Positions 26,202 through 33,655 of a stretch of DNA of 64,000 bases are shown here, in pieces (positions within the stretch are counted from its first letter, which is position 1; the number at the start of each line of letters is the position of its first letter). Source of the DNA: Deltaproteobacteria bacterium (GTDB lineage: Bacteria > Desulfobacterota > GWC2-55-46); the NCBI GenBank assembly GCA_019912665.1, contig JAIOIE010000018.1:1-64000 (forward strand), read 5' to 3'. Made by a program: the position numbers and the translations under genes. The notes below the pieces were generated by a model. It saw only the letters and a list, made by a program, of their open reading frames with translations. It ran no database searches and was not told the DNA's origin.

Positions 26202-26319
26202 CTAATCCCAAGGACTCAAAGCTGCCTGCCTTCTTCCAGACCGCAGAGGCCTGTTCCATCTGCAAATGGGCGCAGGCCTTAGCTCATCCCGGTCTTTCCC
26301 TAATGCCCCCGCTTCTTTA

Positions 26320-26455
26320 AAGAAATTTTGAGATTTTTCCCGCAATCAAGAAAGCGCAGGAATAAAAAGCGGAGCATATATGTGAATATGTGAGCATTTT
26401 TATGCACATCCTGACGCAGAGTCCGGGGAAAAGATCATTTTCAGAGGTTGCCTAA
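26320..26455. repeat. Interspersed repeat family C, copy 1
   Basis: It shares GAGATTTTTCCCGC, GGAATAAAAAGCGGAGCATA, ATGTGAGCATTTTTAT and CAGAGTCCGGGGAAAA with copy 2, and ends CAGAGGTTGCCTAAA, the inverted form of the left end of copy 2. Together with a terminator it fills the 412-base gap before mobB. Confidence 0.88.
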
Positions 26456-26460
26456 AATCA

Positions 26461-26490
26461 TTTACATTACGGCATAAGTCATAGTATATT
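26461..26490 (+). promoter_or_regulatory. Promoter of mobB
   Basis: TTTACA, 18-bp spacer, TATATT, 16 bases before the mobB ATG, immediately after repeat C copy 1. Confidence 0.5.
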
Positions 26491-26505
26491 AAGCGTTATC
26501 CAGCC

Positions 26506-27162
26506 ATGGCGCCCATCGTATCCATAGTCGGTAAATCCGGGAGCGGCAAGACAACGCTCCTAGAGAAGGTCATCTCCGAGCTTACACGGAGGGGCTACAG
26601 GGTCGGCGTATTGAAACACGACGCGCACGGCTTCGAGATAGACCACGAGGGCAAGGACTCCTGGAGGCACAAGCAGGCTGGCGCAAGGGTAGTCGCGCTC
26701 TCTTCTCCGGAGAAGTTCGCTGTAATAAAGGACGTCGAAAAGGAATGGCCGCCCGAGAGGCTCATCGCGTCCTATCTTTCCGGGGTGGACGTGGTCGTCC
26801 TCGAAGGCTTCAAGAAATCGCCCTTCCCCAAGATAGAGGTGGTGCGGAAGGCGAACTCGTCGAGGCCGGTCTGCGGAAAAGACAAGTTGCTAATGGCCTT
26901 TGCTTCGGACTTCAAGGTTAGCAGGCGGCTGCCGGTCTACAAGCTCAATGATTTCAAAGGTATATCCGACCTCATCGAGGAGAGGATAATAAAGGGGCAC
27001 AGGGACCCAGGCGTAAGCCTTTTGGTTAACGGGGTCAAGGTTGAGCTTAAGCCCTTTATTGAGAACCTCTTGAGGGACGGAGTGACCGGCATGATAAAGA
27101 GCCTCAAGGGATGCGGCCAAGCCGATGAAATCGAAATAAAAATCACCGGGCGCGGCTCGTAG
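26506..27162 (+). CDS. mobB: MobB, molybdopterin-guanine dinucleotide adaptor GTPase
   Basis: A 218-residue P-loop protein assisting MobA in making the guanine dinucleotide cofactor. Residues 4-20 hold the P-loop (SIVGKSGSGKTTLLEKV), followed by VGVLKHDAHGFEIDHEGKDS and DVVVLEGFKKSPFPKIEV, all typical of MobB. The last 60 residues are an added domain (FIENLLRDGVTGMIKSLKGC), making it longer than the usual 170. Family C repeats lie on both sides of the gene. mobA and mazG follow. Confidence 0.93.
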   Translation: MAPIVSIVGKSGSGKTTLLEKVISELTRRGYRVGVLKHDAHGFEIDHEGKDSWRHKQAGARVVALSSPEKFAVIKDVEKEWPPERLIASYLSGVDVVVLEGFKKSPFPKIEVVRKANSSRPVCGKDKLLMAFASDFKVSRRLPVYKLNDFKGISDLIEERIIKGHRDPGVSLLVNGVKVELKPFIENLLRDGVTGMIKSLKGCGQADEIEIKITGRGS

Positions 27163-27188
27163 CGCCACTCGCCTTAAACAACTTACCT

Positions 27189-27335
27189 GAGGCAACCTCT
27201 AAAAATTAGAGATTTTTCCCGCTTTTCCCGGAAGGCCGGGAATAAAAAGCGGAGCATATATGAATCATATGTGAGCATTTTTATTCACGTAACTACCCAG
27301 AGTCCGGGGAAAAAATCAACTTTGGAGATTGACCT
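27189..27335. repeat. Interspersed repeat family C, copy 2
   Basis: It starts GAGGCAACCTCTAAAAATTA and ends near TTTGGAGATTGACCTGA. The core GGAATAAAAAGCGGAGCATA and ATGTGAGCATTTTTAT is identical to copy 1. With copy 1 it brackets mobB in direct orientation. The left end also forms a small hairpin (CTCTAA/TTAGAG) before ATTTTT. Confidence 0.88.
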
Positions 27336-27344
27336 GAACCGCCC

Positions 27345-27932
27345 TTGAAGATAAAGATGACCGGAGCTATACTCGCTGGCGGCCAGAGCCGGCGCATGGG
27401 CTTCAACAAGGCCTTCATAGATACTCCCCAGGGGACTATAATAGAAAGGACCGTCCTCGTCGTGGAGTCGATCTTCGACCCCGTTTTCATAATCGCGAAC
27501 GATATTGCCCTGTACGGCGGCCTGGGCCCCCTTGTGCACGAGGACATAATAAAGGGTGCCGGGAGCCTGGGCGGGATCTACACCGCCCTTTACCGTTCGG
27601 AATCGGAACACGCGTTCGTAACGGCCTGCGACATGCCTCATCTCGACGCGGGGTGCCTAATGGCGGTCGCGGAAAGGGCCTCGGAAGCGGATTGCGTTAT
27701 ACCTTTCATAGGCGGCATGCTCCACCCCATGCACGCGGCCTACTCCAAAAGGTGCATGTCGGCAATAGAAGAGATGGTAAGGGCCGGGAACCTGAGGATA
27801 AACGACCTCTTCGGAAAGGTAGATACTGTGAGGCTTACGGAAAAGGACTTTCCTGGACTCGACATATCCAAATCGGTCGAGAACGTGAACACCAGAGACG
27901 ACCTCAAAAGGGCCGGGATAGATGAAAAGTAA
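27345..27932 (+). CDS. mobA: Molybdenum cofactor guanylyltransferase
   Basis: It transfers GMP from GTP to molybdopterin. The 195-residue nucleotidyltransferase shows GAILAGGQSRRMGFNKAFID at the start, then GPLVHEDIIKGAGSLGGIYT and FVTACDMPHLD (metal-binding Asp), standard for MobA. The start may be the TTG at 27345 or the ATG at 27357; both fit. It overlaps mazG by 11 bases. Confidence 0.94.
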   Translation: MKIKMTGAILAGGQSRRMGFNKAFIDTPQGTIIERTVLVVESIFDPVFIIANDIALYGGLGPLVHEDIIKGAGSLGGIYTALYRSESEHAFVTACDMPHLDAGCLMAVAERASEADCVIPFIGGMLHPMHAAYSKRCMSAIEEMVRAGNLRINDLFGKVDTVRLTEKDFPGLDISKSVENVNTRDDLKRAGIDEK

Positions 27933-28719
27933 CGGGAAAGCGGATATCGGAAAGCTTGAAACCCTGATGGAGAGGCTACGGGCAGAGAACGGCTGCCCCT
28001 GGGACAGGGCGCAGTCCATGGATTCCCTCGTGCCTTTCATAATCGAGGAGGCCTACGAGGTCATTTGCGCCATAGACTCCGGTATTTCCGATGAAATCCG
28101 GGACGAGCTAGGAGACCTCCTATTTCAGGTCATATTCGTCTCACAAATAGCCCGGGAAAAAGGGGAATTCACGCTCGCGGAAGTGATCGACCGCTCGCAC
28201 TCGAAGATGATAAGCCGCCACCCCCATGTGTTCGGAGAGGCCAGGGCCGAAACGCCTGAAGAGGTGCTCCGTCAATGGGCTGAAATAAAAAAGAAGGAGA
28301 AGAAAGGCAAGGAGCCTGGCGGACGCCTTGCCGGGGTCCCTGAAGTCCTGCCCGCCCTCTTGAGGGCGCACAAGATAAGCCAGAAGGCGGCAAAGGCGGG
28401 CTTTGACTGGGAGAACACCGAAGAGGTACTGGAAAAACTCGATGAGGAGCTTGATGAATTCAAGGAGGCGGTAAGGAAAGAAGAACCCCTTCAAATGGAA
28501 GAGGAGCTCGGTGACATGCTCTTCACCCTCGTCAACGTCGGGAGGTTCCTCGAGGTAAACCCCGAGGACGCTCTGAGAAAAACCGTCGCGAAGTTCATAA
28601 CCCGCTTCCACCACATCGAAAGCGAGCTCCTTAAAAAGGGCCGCGACCTCTCATCCACCCCCATGGACGAGCTCGAACGCCTCTGGCAACAGGCAAAATC
28701 GCCGAAGAAACAGGATTAG
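27922..28719 (+). CDS. mazG: Nucleoside triphosphate pyrophosphohydrolase MazG
   Basis: A house-cleaning enzyme hydrolysing NTPs and dNTPs to monophosphates. The 265-residue protein has two MazG repeats with EExxE...ExxD metal sites: ENGCPWDRAQ, IIEEAYEVICAI, ELGDLLFQVIF in the first; LDEELDEFKEA, EELGDMLFTLVNV in the second. Length is normal. The stop TAG (28717-28719) is part of the left terminus of repeat A copy 2. Confidence 0.96.
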   Translation: MKSNGKADIGKLETLMERLRAENGCPWDRAQSMDSLVPFIIEEAYEVICAIDSGISDEIRDELGDLLFQVIFVSQIAREKGEFTLAEVIDRSHSKMISRHPHVFGEARAETPEEVLRQWAEIKKKEKKGKEPGGRLAGVPEVLPALLRAHKISQKAAKAGFDWENTEEVLEKLDEELDEFKEAVRKEEPLQMEEELGDMLFTLVNVGRFLEVNPEDALRKTVAKFITRFHHIESELLKKGRDLSSTPMDELERLWQQAKSPKKQD

Positions 28720-28984
28720 CAGGCTACTGCAAAAACCTCTTGAGAGGACCTTTTTGTAAAAAGGTTTCAGAGCCGTTGGATGCACAAAGGGCTCAGGAGG
28801 CTAATTGCCTCATGAATCACATTCGCATCCATCGGACCTAACACTCTCTCCAAAAACTTTCAGTTCTTCCTGAGAGGACCCCCTAATGGGGGTCCTCTCA
28901 GGAACTAAAAGTCTTTGAAGGGGGCTTTGGGGGAAACTTTCTACAGAAAGTTTCCCCCGAGAAGTTTTTCCAGTACCCTGCTAA
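28716..28984. repeat. Interspersed repeat family A, copy 2
   Basis: It starts TTAGCAGGCTACTGCAAAAA and ends GTTTTTCCAGTACCCTGCTAA, an inverted pair that closely resembles the termini of family B. The interior shares TCTCTCCAAAAACTTTYAGT, GAGAGGACCCCCT and AAAGTCTTTGAAGGGGG with copy 1, plus an extra 60-base segment around 28770-28830. The 170 bases that follow, up to the murJ stop, show no gene. Confidence 0.85.
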
Positions 28985-29154
28985 ATCAAGGGCTTCAGGA
29001 GATTTCCCCACAAGCTGTGGATAAGCTGTTGAAAAGAGGGCATGTGCAAAAAACATGAAAACCGGATTATATGGGCGTTCTGAATGTTGCTCTTTTTTTA
29101 GGCACAAAATAGAACGAAAAAACAGCCGGTTGGGGCCATTCGCCCCTTTTTCAT

Positions 29155-30720
29155 TTAACCCGCCTTTTTGCCCCTCCGAAATAAAAAACCTTTTAAAAAC
29201 GCGAGCTCAGTCACGCCCATGAGCCTGGATGCAGCGATATAGGAGATAACGCCCAATCCGAGACAGGCGCTTAAGAGGACCGCCTTCCACATCCCTCCCG
29301 AAATATCTACGATGCCAAACGCCAGTAAATATACGAGGGCGCCCATGACGAGCGCAGCTCCTGTGGACCTAAGCCCTGAGACGAACATCCCGGTCACGCC
29401 GAAACGCCCGAACTTCATCCGGAGGACGACGAAGAGTATCGAGCAATTCACAAGAGCCGCGAGGGTCGTTGCCAGCGCGAGCCCGCCATGGCCGAGCGGG
29501 CCTATGAGTAGAAAGCAGAAGACCGCATTGAAAAGGAATGCTATGAGGGCTATCCAGACCGGGGTCATGGTGTCCTTGAGCGAATAGAAGACAGACGTGA
29601 GAATCCTGGCGATTGCCACGGGCACGAGGCCGAAGGCGTAGAAATATAGGGCGGTTGCGGTTCCGGCGGCGTCAACGGAGCTGAACTCCCCTCTCCTGAA
29701 AAGGAGCTCGATAATCGGATAGGAGAGTACCAGGAGGCCGATGGTCGCCGGTATCATGACAAAATTCACCATCCTTACGGCAAAGGAGATCGAGCCCTTG
29801 AAGCCTTCCCAGTCTTGCCTCGTCACCTGCTCCGAGAGGCTCGGGAGCACCGCGGTCGTTACAGACACACCGAATACTCCGAGCGGGAGTTCCATCAGCC
29901 TTCCGGCGTAATAGAGGTACGAGACCGCGCCCTCGGGTAGCCCGGAGGCGAACCACATGGTAACGAATATATTGAGCTGATAAACCCCTATGCCGAAGGC
30001 GGCAGGCCCCATGAGGGCGAAAATCTTCCTTATGGCGCTGTCCCTGAACCCGAAGGATGGCCTTGGGAGCATTCCGAACTTACCAAGGAAAGGTACCTGC
30101 AGAAGGAGCTGGAAAGCGCCGCCCACAAGCACCCCCACGACAAGGGCGTATACCGGGGAGGCGAGGTACGGGGCTACGGCGAAGATGCTCGCAATGATAG
30201 CTATATTAAAAAGGACCGGCGAAAGAGCCGGGGCCGTGAAATGCCTGTAGGAATTGAGGACCCCCATGGCGATGCCCATCAGGCCTACGAATAGCATGTA
30301 GGGGAACATCCATCTGGTGAGGGAAACCGTAAGCTCGAACTTCCCGGGTTCCGAGAGGAATCCCGGGGCCATGACCCAGACTATCTCCCTTGAGAAGATG
30401 ATGCCGATTATGGTGAGGGCGGCAAGGATGAGGGCGAAAAGAGTGAAGACGCTCGAGGCGAGAGTCCTCAAGGAGTTCCTGTCCCTTCTGCTCATCTCGT
30501 CGGTGAATATGGGGATGAAGGAGGAGGTAAGGGCGCCCTCGCCAACGAGCCTCCTGAGAAGGTTCGATATCCTGAAGGCCATGAAGAAAGCGTCTGCAAG
30601 GAGGCCGGCGCCGAAGACGTAGGCAAGGGCCGCGTCCCTTAAATAACCGAGCACCCTGCTTGCCGCCGTAAGGGCGCTTATGACAGAGGCGGCCCCGGTG
30701 ATCCTCCTTTCGTGGCTCAC
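29155..30720 (-). CDS. murJ: Lipid II flippase MurJ (MviN)
   Basis: A 521-residue MOP-superfamily membrane protein flipping lipid II for peptidoglycan synthesis. About 14 membrane helices. Family features include AASRVLGYLRDAALAYVFG at the start, FFMAFRISNLLRRLVGEGAL and SSFIPIFTDE, then PAAFGIGVYQLNIFV. Divergent from rpsT with a shared upstream region. Confidence 0.96.
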   Translation of the reverse strand: MSHERRITGAASVISALTAASRVLGYLRDAALAYVFGAGLLADAFFMAFRISNLLRRLVGEGALTSSFIPIFTDEMSRRDRNSLRTLASSVFTLFALILAALTIIGIIFSREIVWVMAPGFLSEPGKFELTVSLTRWMFPYMLFVGLMGIAMGVLNSYRHFTAPALSPVLFNIAIIASIFAVAPYLASPVYALVVGVLVGGAFQLLLQVPFLGKFGMLPRPSFGFRDSAIRKIFALMGPAAFGIGVYQLNIFVTMWFASGLPEGAVSYLYYAGRLMELPLGVFGVSVTTAVLPSLSEQVTRQDWEGFKGSISFAVRMVNFVMIPATIGLLVLSYPIIELLFRRGEFSSVDAAGTATALYFYAFGLVPVAIARILTSVFYSLKDTMTPVWIALIAFLFNAVFCFLLIGPLGHGGLALATTLAALVNCSILFVVLRMKFGRFGVTGMFVSGLRSTGAALVMGALVYLLAFGIVDISGGMWKAVLLSACLGLGVISYIAASRLMGVTELAFLKGFLFRRGKKAG

Positions 30721-30738
30721 CCGGCGCTCCCAAAGGGC

Positions 30739-30767
30739 TTGACAAGGGGTCTAAAAACAAATATCAT
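30739..30767 (+). promoter_or_regulatory. Sigma-70-type promoter of rpsT
   Basis: TTGACA, 17-bp spacer, TATCAT. It leaves a leader of about 130 nt before the rpsT start, long enough for S20 autoregulation, although no structure is assigned. Confidence 0.75.
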
Positions 30768-30903
30768 GTCTCTTTATCCGGAAGAGGCCGGACCGGTAGG
30801 TGGACGATTTCACCCCGAAGCCTGGCCAATTACAGAAGGTTAACAGATTAGCGCACTAAAAGGTAGCAGAAATTAAAGGGAAAGATACTTTCAGGAGGGG
30901 ATC

Positions 30904-31170
30904 TTGGCCAATCACGCGTCGGCAATAAAGAGGCACAAGCAGAGCGAGAAGAGGAAGCAGAGGAACGCTTCCGTCAAGTCCTCGTTGAGGACAGCCGTAA
31001 AAAAGGTTAAAGAAGCGGTTTCGGCAGGAAAGGCCGATGAGGCGAAGGCGAACCTCAAGAGCGCGATAACCGAGCTTGACAAGGCCGCCTCCAAAGGCGT
31101 TCTCCACAGGAATAACGCCGCCAGAAGGGTATCGCGCCTTTCGAAGCTCGTGAACGAGAAGGCGAAATGA
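30904..31170 (+). CDS. rpsT: 30S ribosomal protein S20
   Basis: An 88-residue basic helical protein (ANHASAIKRHKQSEKRKQRN at the start, GVLHRNNAARRVSRLSKLV at the end), normal for S20. The start is TTG behind AGGAGGGGATC; an inefficient start is typical for rpsT and helps autoregulation in other bacteria. Confidence 0.97.
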   Translation: MANHASAIKRHKQSEKRKQRNASVKSSLRTAVKKVKEAVSAGKADEAKANLKSAITELDKAASKGVLHRNNAARRVSRLSKLVNEKAK

Positions 31171-31197
31171 AGTAACTCGAAATAGAAGACCATCAAA

Positions 31198-31231
31198 GAC
31201 CTCCGGGTATTGCCCGGAGGTCTTTTTTTTT
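31198..31231 (+). terminator. Rho-independent terminator of rpsT
   Basis: GACCTCCGGG, loop TATTG, CCCGGAGGTC followed by TTTTTTTT. Perfect 10-bp stem. Confidence 0.95.
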
Positions 31232-31338
31232 GCGTTCAGCCCATCCCAAACGATTTTCTCTTCCAAAAGCTGGTTTGCACCCTTTGGGGTTCTCGGATAA
31301 GCTCTTTGTTGACTGAATCCCGAGCTATAGGAGAATCC

Positions 31339-32691
31339 ATGAGAAGACGCCTTCCTGTCCATGACGAGGTCCGGAGGACCCTGATTCAAGGAGAAACCGG
31401 CCCGATACTGGCGCTTGCCGGGGAACTCCATACCGCCGACCTCGCGCATTACCTTAGCGAGCTCCTTCCAGAAAAGGCGGCGCACGCTCTGATGGCGCTC
31501 CCGGAAAGGAAACAGGCCGAGGTCTTAAGCTATTTTCCCTTCCACTACCAGCTCGCGCTCGTAAAAGAACTTGGCCCCGGAAGGCTCGGGCCGATAATGA
31601 ATCTCATGTCGCACGACGACCGCGCCGACCTATTGAAGGCCCTCCCCGAGGACCTCCGCTATGACGTCCTTCATTCCATGGCAAAGGCGGAGCGCGAGGA
31701 CATTATATTGCTCGGGTCCTACCCCGAGGGGAGCGCCGGGTCAATAATGACATCCGACTACGCGGTCCTCTACCCCGAGCTTACAGCCGGGGATTCGGTC
31801 GAGGCGTTAAGGAGGGAAGCGCCGGAGAAGGAGACCATCGACCGGGCGTTCGTAATAGATCCGGACCGCCGTCTACTCGGGACAGTGAGGCTCCAGGCCC
31901 TGGTCTTCGCAAAACCCGGCACGCTCGTGCGGGAGATCATGGAGGGGCTTACCCACGCCGTAAGGGCGCAAGATACCGCCGAACACGCGGCAAGGCAGAT
32001 AGCACGCTACGACATACCGGCCTTACCGGTCGTTGACGATGAAAACAGGCTCGTCGGCATCATCACCCATGACGACGCAATGGACGTACTGCAGGCGGAG
32101 GCAACCGAAGACTTCCACAAGGCCGGGACCATAGGTAAACTTCCGGGAAACGTCCGGACCGCGAGCGCATGGCTCCTCTACAGGAAGCGGGTAGTATGGC
32201 TGGTCCTACTCGTATTCGGGAATATCTTTTCCGGCGCAGGCATCGCCTACTTCGAGGATACCATCGCCGCCTTCGTCACACTGGTATTTTTCCTCCCTCT
32301 CCTCATTGACAGCGGCGGAAACGCTGGCTCGCAGGCCGCCACCCTGATGATACGCGCGCTCGCGACCGGAGACGTAGAGATAAAAGACTGGGGACGGATG
32401 CTCGGGCGCGAGATCTTCATCGCGCTCGCCCTCGGGCTAACGATGGCCGCGGCCGTCTCTCTCATAGGTATCGTGCGCGGCGGGCCGGGAATAGCGCTCG
32501 TCGTGTCGCTCTCGATGCTGGCGGTCGTGATCGTGGGGAGCCTTTTCGGCCTGAGCCTGCCCTTTATACTGAGCCGCCTCAAGATGGACCCCGCGGCCGC
32601 AAGCGCGCCCCTTATAACCTCGGTCGCCGACGCTTTGGGCATAGTCATTTATTTTCTGATAGCGAATGCGTTACTGATGAGGGGGGTTTAG
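31339..32691 (+). CDS. mgtE: Magnesium transporter MgtE
   Basis: A 450-residue Mg2+ channel. Order: N domain of armadillo-like helices (EKAAHALMALPERKQAEVLS), CBS pair (about 130-255, with DIPALPVVDDENRLVGIITH), then five membrane helices including the selectivity segment SGGNAGSQAATLMIRALATG. I chose the ATG at 31339 behind ATAGGAGAA; the frame is open upstream to 31210 but that part overlaps the rpsT terminator. Mg2+ binding between the N and CBS domains gates the channel. Confidence 0.95.
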   Translation: MRRRLPVHDEVRRTLIQGETGPILALAGELHTADLAHYLSELLPEKAAHALMALPERKQAEVLSYFPFHYQLALVKELGPGRLGPIMNLMSHDDRADLLKALPEDLRYDVLHSMAKAEREDIILLGSYPEGSAGSIMTSDYAVLYPELTAGDSVEALRREAPEKETIDRAFVIDPDRRLLGTVRLQALVFAKPGTLVREIMEGLTHAVRAQDTAEHAARQIARYDIPALPVVDDENRLVGIITHDDAMDVLQAEATEDFHKAGTIGKLPGNVRTASAWLLYRKRVVWLVLLVFGNIFSGAGIAYFEDTIAAFVTLVFFLPLLIDSGGNAGSQAATLMIRALATGDVEIKDWGRMLGREIFIALALGLTMAAAVSLIGIVRGGPGIALVVSLSMLAVVIVGSLFGLSLPFILSRLKMDPAAASAPLITSVADALGIVIYFLIANALLMRGV

Positions 32692-33143
32692 GGGGGCCTT
32701 CGTCCTGAAGACATTTATGCGCGCTGCCGCGTTTTTTTGGCATAAGGCTCAGCTCGCTTACCGCCTCCGTCCTCCTCGCCTGGCCCTTAAGTCGCTCGGC
32801 CCCTTTTGGGGCCGAGCGACTGCTTCCTCGCCTCGCTCGCCTTTCCCCAAGTCCTATGCTCGTAACGTCTTATGCCCTGGGGTATTTTGAAACTAAAACG
32901 AAAATGTGGTGTGCTGTAATTCCTGAACCCCGGAGGGTAAGGCGAGACTAGCATAAGGGAAGCTGAGCGTGAACGGGCCGGGAGGTCGGGAGCGAAGCGA
33001 CTTAGGAGCCCCCGTGCATGGGATGGGGGAGGCGGCGAGCAAGCGAGGCTTACCTTCAAAAACCGCGCGGAAGCGAGGCAAAGGCCTCTTTGCGCCAAGC
33101 TGAAATCCGCTATTTTCTTCCCTGTAGAGGGATTTAAATCCCT
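32692..33143. other. 452-base non-coding region with strong hairpin and decayed dyads
   Basis: No convincing gene. A perfect 14-bp hairpin at 32790-32821 (AGTCGCTCGGCCCC, loop TTTT, complement) dominates. Several segments of the left part recur inverted at the right: TAAGGCTCAGCTCGCTTACC against GCATAAGGGAAGCTGAGCGT, and AGTCGCT near the left against AGCGACTTAGG. This suggests a large imperfect palindrome spanning about 32740-33020, either a structured RNA or a decayed repeat. Confidence 0.5.
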
Positions 33144-33560
33144 CTACTCCTCCCCTCCCTTTCTCCTCATCTTCTTTTTAGCACCCCTTACGGCCTTGGC
33201 CTTCAGGCGCCGTTCCTTTGACGCCGCAGTGGGTTTCGTCTTTCTCCTCCGCCTCGGCTTTTCCGCCGCGCGCGATAAAAGCTCTGTCAGCTTTTGAAGG
33301 GCTTCGTTTCTGTTCCGTTCCTGGCTCCTGGACTCCCGGGCCTCTATGACTACATCCCCTCCCGCAGTAAGCCTGTGCCCGGCAATTGACCTGAGCCTGT
33401 CCTTGACATCCTGAGGCAAAGAGGACGAGTCGACATTGAACCTGAGCTGCACTGCTGTCGAGGCCTTGTTTACGTGCTGCCCGCCCGGCCCCCCGGCGCG
33501 GACAAACTCCCACGAAAGCTCGCCCTCATGGAGCCATATCCTGTCTGTCACCTTGATCAT
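33144..33560 (-). CDS. arfB: Peptidyl-tRNA hydrolase ArfB (ribosome rescue)
   Basis: A 138-residue release-factor-like hydrolase that frees stalled ribosomes. The catalytic GGQ loop is in RAGGPGGQHVNKASTAVQLR (about residues 21-40). The basic C-terminal tail (RRRRKTKPTAASKERRLKAK) enters the empty mRNA channel. It lacks the codon-recognition domains of RF1/RF2, as expected. Confidence 0.95.
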   Translation of the reverse strand: MIKVTDRIWLHEGELSWEFVRAGGPGGQHVNKASTAVQLRFNVDSSSLPQDVKDRLRSIAGHRLTAGGDVVIEARESRSQERNRNEALQKLTELLSRAAEKPRRRRKTKPTAASKERRLKAKAVRGAKKKMRRKGGEE

Positions 33561-33600
33561 CGGGTGAGTTTACACCAGCGCGTAATCCGGCACAAGGCGC

Positions 33601-33633
33601 AAAAAAAAAGCCGCGGAAGGCTTCCGCGGCTTA
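33601..33633 (-). terminator. Rho-independent terminator of the GH13 gene
   Basis: On the minus strand, GCCGCGGAA, loop GCC, TTCCGCGGC followed by TTTTTTTTT. Confidence 0.92.
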
Positions 33634-33655
33634 AGGGGTTCAGCGAGTTCCGGCC

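Noticed and set aside
32787-33098. 103-codon frame on the minus strand between mgtE and arfB
   Set aside because: It covers the palindromic region, has no ribosome site, and its product is a Pro/Arg/Ser-rich string typical of repeat translations.
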